Assembly (NCBI RefSeq): GCF_007995015.1
Contig: NZ_VORB01000001.1
Location: 62,001-126,000 of the forward strand
Direction of reading: 5' to 3'
Length of the DNA: 64,000 bases
Source: Luteibaculum oceani
Lineage (GTDB): Bacteria > Bacteroidota > Bacteroidia > Flavobacteriales_D > Luteibaculaceae
Part shown: positions 34,235 through 40,897 of the stretch, piece after piece
Layout of the letters: every line of letters starts with the position of its first letter
Position numbering within the stretch: the first letter of the stretch is position 1
The notes under the pieces: model-generated
What the model was told of the DNA's origin: nothing
The model's database searches: none
The model's input: the letters and a program-made list of their open reading frames with translations, nothing else
Translations under genes and position numbers: made by a program

Positions 34235-35718
34235 TTTCCTTTTATAAAAAACCAAGCCATCCAAAAACCAGCAAAAGTTGCCCCCATTTGTGTTTCTAAG
34301 GTGTCTTCCGCAAGAAATGAAACCAACAAAACCAATAAAAATAATCGTGCTACATGCTGAGCGCGCCAGGGGAAGATCACCAGAGCAAAACCAAGAGAAA
34401 TGAGGGAAAATCCAAGTACCCCATAGCAAATTAAAAAGGTAAGAAACTGATTGTGTGCTCGTCGCCTATACTTCTCATCTATTTTAAACCTAAAGGACTC
34501 ATACGCCTCAGCATAATTAGCTTTTAAGTTCTGTACCCCATTCCCTATCCATGGACGCTCCGAAAAAATTTTTAACCCCAACTCCCAGTAAACCAGGCGC
34601 ATTCCAACAGAATTAGAGTTTGGATTTCCGTTACTGAAATAATTTTCCATTTGAAACCTTATCGCTTCGAAACGTTTTTTTAAGGGCCACCAAGAAGGAT
34701 ATTTATAATTCGTTATTCCCTGCTCAATGAGGGCTATATCCCTTTGACTGAGCTTTGCAACACCGATGCTGTCCTTGGTTAAGTTTTTGGAACTCAGGTA
34801 TCGCAATAAAGCACCTCTAAGGTTATAACCTCTATCGGAGGTACTATCTATAGAAATATTACTTTTTAGTTCCCAAGCACGAGCCATTCCGTCATCATCC
34901 GAAATCGTATGTACATAATGTCCGTTTTCGGTGATAAAACTCTCTTGATTTGGTTGTGGTTGATCTCTTTGGATAAAGTAGGATACCACCTCAAAACCAA
35001 CATAACCTACCCCAAGAATGGCGAGCAATACCAGCAATTTACCCAGACGGGATTTCACCAATCGCTTGATAGAAACCAAAGCAGCAAGAAATAAAATGCC
35101 TAACCCAGTAACCGACTGGAGAACGATAAGTGCCAGGAACATAGGCACAAACAGAAGGATTCGGTATTTCTTTTCGAACAACCCATCCCCCACAAACACG
35201 AGCAGAAGAATGGCCAATACAAGATTGAGGCTCAATCTGATATGGGAAAAAAATGGGCTGTACTCCCTAAATTCCAAATCCATCCATCCAACCAAATCTG
35301 AAAAGGCTAGAACACAGGTAGTCAAAGCTGAACCAGCAGATGCCATTAGAAATATACGCAACACCCTATCTCTCCATTTCGCAGAGATTTTTGGACCATA
35401 GGCAAAAAACAAAGGAAATGCCAGAATGGGAGCCTTTATTCGGATATCATTTAATGCATGGTCAAAATTATCTCCAGGAATTAGGAGCCAAGCAAATACT
35501 ACCCCAGTAATAATTAAAAAACCACATACCCTTAATAGCGGTGCAGATGTTTTAACGGCCTTTTGGTTAGAAAGCAGGTAGACAAAAAAGGCAATTGCCA
35601 TTAATAAACTACCTACAGAAATCAGAAATTTACTCAAGGGCAATCCCACAACTACTAAACACAATGCATACAAGAACAGTGTGCTACTTAAATTGACTAG
35701 GTCCCCCCTTGATGGCAT
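34216..35718 (-). CDS. O-antigen ligase/polymerase-like membrane protein
   Basis: 500 residues with about ten membrane helices and one large extracytoplasmic loop (residues ~240-400, containing RDIALIEQGITNYKYPSWWPLKKRFEA). The C-terminal GNGVQNLKANYAEAYESF...HNQFLTFLICYGVLG segment is the WaaL/Wzy signature (Wzy_C). These enzymes ligate or polymerise lipid-linked glycans at the outer face of the inner membrane. The acceptor is not known; the neighbouring glycosyltransferases fit a surface-glycan role. The ATG lies 1 nt after the processing-protease stop. Confidence 0.85.
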   Translation of the reverse strand: MPSRGDLVNLSSTLFLYALCLVVVGLPLSKFLISVGSLLMAIAFFVYLLSNQKAVKTSAPLLRVCGFLIITGVVFAWLLIPGDNFDHALNDIRIKAPILAFPLFFAYGPKISAKWRDRVLRIFLMASAGSALTTCVLAFSDLVGWMDLEFREYSPFFSHIRLSLNLVLAILLLVFVGDGLFEKKYRILLFVPMFLALIVLQSVTGLGILFLAALVSIKRLVKSRLGKLLVLLAILGVGYVGFEVVSYFIQRDQPQPNQESFITENGHYVHTISDDDGMARAWELKSNISIDSTSDRGYNLRGALLRYLSSKNLTKDSIGVAKLSQRDIALIEQGITNYKYPSWWPLKKRFEAIRFQMENYFSNGNPNSNSVGMRLVYWELGLKIFSERPWIGNGVQNLKANYAEAYESFRFKIDEKYRRRAHNQFLTFLICYGVLGFSLISLGFALVIFPWRAQHVARLFLLVLLVSFLAEDTLETQMGATFAGFWMAWFFIKGNHNKEA

Positions 35719-35719
35719 T

Positions 35720-37381
35720 TTACTTAGATAATGCTAACAATTCTGATTGCAACTTTGGATTCAGGTATTTCATTGCAGAATCCATAATTGGATCGTCACT
35801 TAACGAATGTTGTAACCTTCCTTTAATTGCGTAATAACGTGATACAATTTCGTTTTCTAAGATGTTTCTAATCTGATACTCGAATTTTTCTAAATCTCGA
35901 TTTAGGTTCGGTTCTAATTTTTGAGAAAGCATCTTAAAGTCTTCCGAGGCATCGTCAAAATACTTTTCACGTTTTGCAACCTCCATAACCTTATCTAGAT
36001 ATTTCGAAGACTGGGTGGAATAGTCTATATCTGCCTCGGTAACTGTTTTCACAAAGGCTGCATAGTCTACATCGCTAATTCTAAATTTAGCTGGAGCAAC
36101 AATAGAGTCATGCTTTAATACATAATCGTTGGCGTATTTAAAAAACAACGCCTTGGCATAAATTCCACCAATAACTCTACCCGCTTCCTCATCCTCAACT
36201 TTCACATCTGGCTCTATTCCCCTTCCGTCCATCACGGGCCTTCCAGCCTTGGTTTGGAACTTTTTTAGTAGCGAATCTGGAACCTCAGTAGGTAGACCAA
36301 ACTCATCGCGCTCCGAGTAATCTATTTTTTGAATACATCTCCCACTTGGGATGTAATACTTAGCAATAGTAAGTTTCAGCTTAGAATTATAGCTTAAATC
36401 CACCGCGTTCTGTACCAATCCTTTTCCAAAAGTAGTTGACCCAATAATAACCGCTCTATCCAAGTCTTGGAGCGCTCCTGAAACGATCTCAGAGGCTGAT
36501 GCCGATCGCTCATCAACCAATACTGTTAATGGAATTTCGGTATCCAGAGGTTCGTTTAAGGCATAGTGTTCAGAGTTTTGCTCTTCAATTCTGCTCTTAG
36601 TTGTTACTACCAAAGAACCTTTGGGAACAAAGAAATTAACGATTGCAACCGCTTCTCTCAATAGTCCCCCACCATTACCGCGTAAATCTAAAATAATGCC
36701 CTTAGCGCCATTAGATTTAAACTGCTCCAGAGCCTCTTTTACTTCAGATGATGCCGTTTCGGTAAAGGCATCTAATTTAACATAGCCAATACTGTCATAT
36801 AGCATCTCAAAATGCGAAACATCGTCCATTTTCACATTCTCGCGTTCTAGTTCAACCTCCTTAGGTTGAGTACTACCATACGGTAAAACTTTAAGTTTAA
36901 GTTTTGTACCCGCCTGTCCCTTCAGTCTATCACTAACTTCAGAGGTAGGTTTCCCTTTAACCGACTCACCATCAACTGCAAGTATTTCGTCACCCGCTTT
37001 CAACTTTGCCTTAGCAGCAGGAAATCCTGGATAGGGCTCACTTATAACTACCCTTCCATCCATTTGACGAATAGTAGCTCCAATTCCACCATAAACCCTA
37101 TTGGTCATGAATCGGTAATCCTCTATTTGGGCTTCGGAAATATAAACGGTATAGGGGTCTAAAGAAGATAGCATGGCATCTATTGCCGTGCGCATCAGTT
37201 CCCCAGGTTTGGTTTCATCCACATAATACATGTTGATTTCACGATACATGGAAGTGAAAATCTCAATGTTCTTAGCTATTTCGAAGAGGTTTCGCTCCCT
37301 AACGGTAAAAGCTAAACTCGAAAAAACCACTATCACTAGGGTTGCGATAGCAATTGGTCGTTTAAAAAATTTATTTTTCAT
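35720..37381 (-). CDS. C-terminal processing peptidase (S41, PDZ)
   Basis: 553 residues from the ATG at 37381 (MKNKFFKRPIAIATL); an ATG at 37399 would add six residues and overlap rnpA by 29 bp instead of 11. A membrane anchor or signal sequence (residues ~8-24) is followed by a PDZ domain (GIGATIRQMDGRVVISEPYPGFPA...LKAGDEILAVDG) and the S41 core. The catalytic Ser lies in DERSASASEIVSGAL and the Lys in TTFGKGLVQ. The C-terminal ~170 residues are helical. Such proteases trim envelope proteins at their C-termini. Confidence 0.93.
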   Translation of the reverse strand: MKNKFFKRPIAIATLVIVVFSSLAFTVRERNLFEIAKNIEIFTSMYREINMYYVDETKPGELMRTAIDAMLSSLDPYTVYISEAQIEDYRFMTNRVYGGIGATIRQMDGRVVISEPYPGFPAAKAKLKAGDEILAVDGESVKGKPTSEVSDRLKGQAGTKLKLKVLPYGSTQPKEVELERENVKMDDVSHFEMLYDSIGYVKLDAFTETASSEVKEALEQFKSNGAKGIILDLRGNGGGLLREAVAIVNFFVPKGSLVVTTKSRIEEQNSEHYALNEPLDTEIPLTVLVDERSASASEIVSGALQDLDRAVIIGSTTFGKGLVQNAVDLSYNSKLKLTIAKYYIPSGRCIQKIDYSERDEFGLPTEVPDSLLKKFQTKAGRPVMDGRGIEPDVKVEDEEAGRVIGGIYAKALFFKYANDYVLKHDSIVAPAKFRISDVDYAAFVKTVTEADIDYSTQSSKYLDKVMEVAKREKYFDDASEDFKMLSQKLEPNLNRDLEKFEYQIRNILENEIVSRYYAIKGRLQHSLSDDPIMDSAMKYLNPKLQSELLALSK

Positions 37382-37763
37382 CTTCTTGCAACTGTTCAAT
37401 CAAACGATTTATAAGGAAACTTATTTTTGATTCTATCTCGGTAAAGTTAAATTCTTCGGTGGCTTGATAAACCCAAAACACGTTAAGGCTTATACCCCTA
37501 TCACGAGTGATTTCGAGCAAGCCGGATTTATTTAAGCGATAGGCTTCACGCATCAAACGCTTAATCCTATTCCTATTTACCGCAGATCTCACCTTTCTTT
37601 TAGATACCGAAAAGCCCGCCTTAACTCCATTTGCTTCGTCGGTATCGCCAGGTAAATAAAATACTTGGACTGGAAATTTACCAATACGGATTCCTCCTTC
37701 GAAAAGCGACTTGATGGCTTTTCTAGATTTCAATTTCTCTGATTTGGGGAATGTATTAGGCAT
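37371..37763 (-). CDS. rnpA: Ribonuclease P protein component
   Basis: 130 residues. RnpA binds the RNase P RNA for 5' maturation of tRNAs. The conserved N-terminus FPKSEKLKSRKAIKSLFEGG fixes the ATG at 37763, and the RNR signature is AVNRNRIKRLMREAYR. rpmH, the common partner, is not adjacent. The start codon directly follows the T-run of a hairpin and a TACTTTTG box lies 26 nt upstream. Its 3' end overlaps the processing protease. Confidence 0.95.
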   Translation of the reverse strand: MPNTFPKSEKLKSRKAIKSLFEGGIRIGKFPVQVFYLPGDTDEANGVKAGFSVSKRKVRSAVNRNRIKRLMREAYRLNKSGLLEITRDRGISLNVFWVYQATEEFNFTEIESKISFLINRLIEQLQEDEK

Positions 37764-37789
37764 AAAAAAAGCACCCGATTGGGTGCTTT
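37764..37789 (-). terminator. Hairpin with T7 run abutting the rnpA start codon
   Basis: On the minus strand: AAAGCACCC-AATC-GGGTGC followed by T7, then the rnpA ATG with no gap. It has the form of a rho-independent terminator for the upstream HemD-paralogue message. A TAnnTTTG box directly upstream means it could instead be the 5'-terminal hairpin of rnpA mRNA. Confidence 0.65.
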
Positions 37790-37797
37790 CAAAAGTA
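37790..37797 (-). promoter_or_regulatory. Putative rnpA promoter (-7 box TACTTTTG)
   Basis: Minus strand TACTTTTG, an exact match, immediately upstream of the hairpin at 37764-37789. If active, the transcript would begin at the foot of the hairpin, ~22 nt before the rnpA ATG. Confidence 0.45.
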
Positions 37798-37813
37798 TAA
37801 CAATTACTATAGA

Positions 37814-38548
37814 CTACTTCTTTAAAAATTGCTCTATTGCCATAGACATAGAAGGTGCATTTGGAAGCGGGGCATTTAGATCTAATCTTAAGCCGTGATC
37901 TTTAACTGCCTTAGCAGTAGTTGGACCAAAAGCAGCAATTTTGGTATTGTCTTGAGTGAAATCTGGAAAGTTTTTAAACAAAGACTCAATTCCAGAAGGA
38001 CTAAAAAACACCAACATATCGTATTTTATATCCTTTAAATCCGAAAGATCCGAAGCCACAGTGCGATACATTACCGCCTTAGTAAAGTTGATGTTCGCCT
38101 GATTTAAAAGATCTGGAATCTCAGATTTTTGAATATCCGAACAAGGCAATAAGAACTTTTCGTTTTTATGCTTCTTGATCGAGTCCATCAACTCCTCGAA
38201 ACGAAGATTTCCAACAAAAACTTTACGCTTTCTGTACACGATATAGTTTTGAAGATAGAAGGCGGTAGATTCCGAGATACAGAAGTATTTCATGGTATCT
38301 GGAACGGTAATTCTCATTTCCTCGCAAAGGCGAAAAAAGTGATCCACTGCATTTCTACTGGTTAAAATAACCGCAGTATGATCGAGAATATTGATCTTTT
38401 CCTTGCGAAATTCCCTAGCCTCAACACCTTCAACATGAATAAATGACCGGAAGTCAATCTTCACTTTATGCTTCTCAGCAATTTCGAAATAGGGACTTTT
38501 GCCGTTCGAAGGGGCCGGCTGTGAAATAAGAATGCTTTTAATTTTCAA
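37814..38548 (-). CDS. Uroporphyrinogen-III synthase family protein (second HemD-like)
   Basis: 244 residues. HemD fold: MKIKSILISQPAPSNGKSPYFEIAEKH at the N-terminus, ILDHTAVILTSRNAVDHFF, then YDMLVFFSPSGIESLF and AFGPTTAKAV, which match the family's SxxAVxxF and uroporphyrinogen-binding segments. HemD cyclises hydroxymethylbilane to uroporphyrinogen III. A second HemD-like protein is encoded in the hem operon at 44.5-45.2 kb, so which of the two does the reaction is not certain. This copy sits in the DUF4271-hemD-rnpA neighbourhood away from hem genes. Confidence 0.82.
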   Translation of the reverse strand: MKIKSILISQPAPSNGKSPYFEIAEKHKVKIDFRSFIHVEGVEAREFRKEKINILDHTAVILTSRNAVDHFFRLCEEMRITVPDTMKYFCISESTAFYLQNYIVYRKRKVFVGNLRFEELMDSIKKHKNEKFLLPCSDIQKSEIPDLLNQANINFTKAVMYRTVASDLSDLKDIKYDMLVFFSPSGIESLFKNFPDFTQDNTKIAAFGPTTAKAVKDHGLRLDLNAPLPNAPSMSMAIEQFLKK

Positions 38549-38590
38549 AACAATATTCGATTTTGTTTGAACTAAGCCAAATACACTTTA

Positions 38591-39241
38591 TCAAATGATG
38601 GCCTTAGCCAAGCATAAGAGGGGTGTAATTTCGAGCGCGCAAAGGTACAAAATTATATACCATATCGAAAGCCCCTTTTTCACGGAGAAATTTATTCCTT
38701 GAATTATCCGAATACCTAACAGTATTAAAATCAATGCTATAGCGAGATACAGCAGTGGCTTTACACTTCCAAGAGGAATAAATATTAACAATAGATTAAT
38801 AGGCACACCTATTAAGCCATAAAATCGAAAAACTCGATAAAAAGAATTCTTTAAATACAGGAATACGCGGTTTTCATCGGATAGCCAAAAACCAAAATTA
38901 AAAAGCAACATATAGATCGCGATCCAAAAAGCAACCCCTATGGCGCTTACCAAATAACTATAGCTCCCCGTAAAAGAAAATGCATCCCAGTTAAAATACT
39001 GTCCTACAAGATTTATGGTAAAGGCAACATTTAGCCAGCCTAAAGTAGTTAGCGAGACATTAAGAAAATTTAGGCTGTTATTATCCGACTCCTGGTTAGG
39101 GCGCACTACAAGCGACATCCATTGAGGCCAACTTAATCCCGTGCTTAATCGCAGTGAACCAAATATTAGCAACTGACTTATTATAAAGTAGAAGTGCCAG
39201 GATAGAAAGGAATTAAAGGGTGCTTTCGCTATAAATTCCAA
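38591..39241 (-). CDS. DUF4271 membrane protein
   Basis: 216 residues with about six membrane helices (FNSFLSWHFYFIISQLLIFG near the start, then LGWLNVAFTINLVGQYF, YLVSAIGVAFWIAIYMLLF, LIGVPINLLLIFIPLG, LYLAIALILILLGIRIIQG and a last helix). The pattern and position upstream of a HemD-like gene match DUF4271, a Bacteroidota family without known function. A TACCTTTG promoter box lies 30 nt upstream, and the gene is divergent from the acyl-CoA dehydrogenase. Confidence 0.8.
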   Translation of the reverse strand: MEFIAKAPFNSFLSWHFYFIISQLLIFGSLRLSTGLSWPQWMSLVVRPNQESDNNSLNFLNVSLTTLGWLNVAFTINLVGQYFNWDAFSFTGSYSYLVSAIGVAFWIAIYMLLFNFGFWLSDENRVFLYLKNSFYRVFRFYGLIGVPINLLLIFIPLGSVKPLLYLAIALILILLGIRIIQGINFSVKKGLSIWYIILYLCALEITPLLCLAKAII

Positions 39242-39271
39242 GTTTTTTCTTTTAACATTGGCGTTAGATTA

Positions 39272-39279
39272 CAAAGGTA
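39272..39279 (-). promoter_or_regulatory. Putative -7 box of the DUF4271 gene (TACCTTTG)
   Basis: Minus strand TACCTTTG, an exact TAnnTTTG match ending 30 nt before the ATG at 39241, in the 69-bp divergent gap. Confidence 0.5.
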
Positions 39280-39310
39280 AAACATATTAACGGTTTCCAC
39301 AGAATATCAT

Positions 39311-40489
39311 ATGAAGAGCGACTTATTTAAAGGTGTAGATTACTACGATATAGACGAATTACTTACCGAAGAACACAAATTAATTAGAAATTCTGCTCGT
39401 GAATGGGTAAAGGCGAAATTGTCTCCCATCATTGAGGAGGCTTATGAAAAGGCTCAATTTCCGAAACAACTCGTTCCAGGTTTGGCCGAAATTGGTGGAT
39501 TTGGTTCTTATATCCCAGAAGAATATGGCGGTCTAGGATTAGATCAAATATCTTATGGTTTAGTAATGCAGGAGCTAGAACGTGGAGATTCTGGAATACG
39601 TTCAACCTCATCAGTGCAAACCTCTTTGGTAATGTATCCCATTTGGAAATACGGCTCAGAAGAACATCGTAAAAAATACCTTCCCAAGCTTGCCACTGGT
39701 GAGTGGATAGGGTCATTCGGGCTAACCGAACCAGACCATGGTTCTAACCCAGGTGGAATGGTTACCCGAATTACTAAAACCGATGGAGGATTTCTCCTGA
39801 ATGGAGCAAAATTATGGATCTCTAACTCTCCGTTTTGTGATGTTGCTGTGGTTTGGGCTAAGAATGAAGAGGGTAGAATAAAGGGTGTAATTGTAGAACG
39901 AGGAATGGAGGGCTTTACTACTCCAGAAACCCATGGAAAATGGAGTTTACGCGCATCGGCAACAGGTGAATTGGTTTTTGACAATGTGTTTATTCCAGAA
40001 AATAATATTCTCCCTAACAAAGACGGTCTTGGCGCCCCTCTTGGATGTTTAGATTCAGCTAGGTATGGTATCGCTTGGGGTGCAATTGGCGCCGCCATGG
40101 ACTGTTACGATACAGCACTTCGATACGCCAAAGAAAGAATTCAATTCGATAAACCCATTGCTTCCTTCCAGCTAGTTCAAAAAAAGCTTGCAGAAATGGT
40201 AACTGAAATTACTAAAGCTCAGCTTTTAGCCTGGAGATTAGGTACATTGAGAAATGAGGGTAAGGCGTCCACGGCACAAATCAGTATGGCCAAAAGAAAC
40301 AACGTTCACATAGCATTGCAAATTGCTAGGGAAAGTCGCCAAATACTGGGAGCTATGGGTATAACAAATGAGTACAGCATCATGCGACACATGATGAACT
40401 TAGAATCAGTAATTACCTACGAAGGGACTCACGATATCCACCTTTTAATTACGGGTGCAGATGTAACGGGCATCCCAGCATTTAAATAA
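39311..40489 (+). CDS. Acyl-CoA dehydrogenase, glutaryl-CoA-dehydrogenase-like
   Basis: 392 residues, a complete FAD acyl-CoA dehydrogenase. GSFGLTEPDHGSNPGGM and WISNSPFCDVAVVWAK bind FAD and substrate, and the catalytic base is Glu371 in TYEGTHDIH, the placement and sequence used by glutaryl-CoA dehydrogenases. RTSS-type substrate contact is seen in IRSTSSVQTSLVM. GCDH oxidises and decarboxylates glutaryl-CoA in lysine and tryptophan breakdown; the exact substrate is inferred from similarity. It is followed 6 nt later by the Fe-S/CDGSH protein. Confidence 0.9.
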   Translation: MKSDLFKGVDYYDIDELLTEEHKLIRNSAREWVKAKLSPIIEEAYEKAQFPKQLVPGLAEIGGFGSYIPEEYGGLGLDQISYGLVMQELERGDSGIRSTSSVQTSLVMYPIWKYGSEEHRKKYLPKLATGEWIGSFGLTEPDHGSNPGGMVTRITKTDGGFLLNGAKLWISNSPFCDVAVVWAKNEEGRIKGVIVERGMEGFTTPETHGKWSLRASATGELVFDNVFIPENNILPNKDGLGAPLGCLDSARYGIAWGAIGAAMDCYDTALRYAKERIQFDKPIASFQLVQKKLAEMVTEITKAQLLAWRLGTLRNEGKASTAQISMAKRNNVHIALQIARESRQILGAMGITNEYSIMRHMMNLESVITYEGTHDIHLLITGADVTGIPAFK

Positions 40490-40495
40490 ATTCTC

Positions 40496-40897
40496 ATGGA
40501 AAAAGAATACAAAAAAGGCGAGTTAACTGTTGGCTGGAATCCAGATAGGTGCATCCACAGTGCTAAATGTTGGCACGGTCTGCCAGAGGTTTTTAATCCT
40601 AAAAGAAAACCTTGGGTTGACTTAAATGCTGCGGATAAATCTGCGATTATAAAACAGGTACAGACTTGCCCCTCTGGTGCTCTTTTTCTAAAAGATAAAA
40701 ACGAAACTAAAATGGATAAGCCTAAAGTGACTTTGGCTAAAGACGGCCCAATACTCATACAGCAAGACCTGATTATATGCAATGAACAGGGAGAGGAGGA
40801 AATTAAAAAAGGCCCCACAGCACTATGTCGCTGCGGAGCCTCCTCAAAAAAGCCATTCTGTGATGGTTCTCACAAAAAAGTGAACTTCACGAGCTAG
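40496..40897 (+). CDS. Fused Fer4_19-like and CDGSH iron-sulfur protein
   Basis: 133 residues. The N-terminal half matches the divergent Fer4_19 domain: RCIHSAKCWHGLPEVFNPKRKPWV and CPSGAL supply three cysteines. The C-terminal half holds a CDGSH motif, CRCGASSKKPFCDGSH, whose three Cys and one His bind a [2Fe-2S] cluster. The linker (GPILIQQDL) joins them. The pair suggests a small electron-transfer or sensing protein. It starts 6 nt after the acyl-CoA dehydrogenase, so a link in electron transfer is possible but unproven. The end overlaps the next gene on the opposite strand by 4 bp. Confidence 0.88.
   Translation: MEKEYKKGELTVGWNPDRCIHSAKCWHGLPEVFNPKRKPWVDLNAADKSAIIKQVQTCPSGALFLKDKNETKMDKPKVTLAKDGPILIQQDLIICNEQGEEEIKKGPTALCRCGASSKKPFCDGSHKKVNFTS

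Noticed and set aside
32386-35718. A complete LPS or O-antigen biosynthesis locus
   Set aside because: Only two glycosyltransferases and a ligase-like gene on opposite strands are present; no nucleotide-sugar or flippase genes accompany them.
39553-40098. Antisense frame of 181 codons inside the acyl-CoA dehydrogenase gene
   Set aside because: The sense strand encodes an unmistakable, complete enzyme; the antisense translation has no family features.
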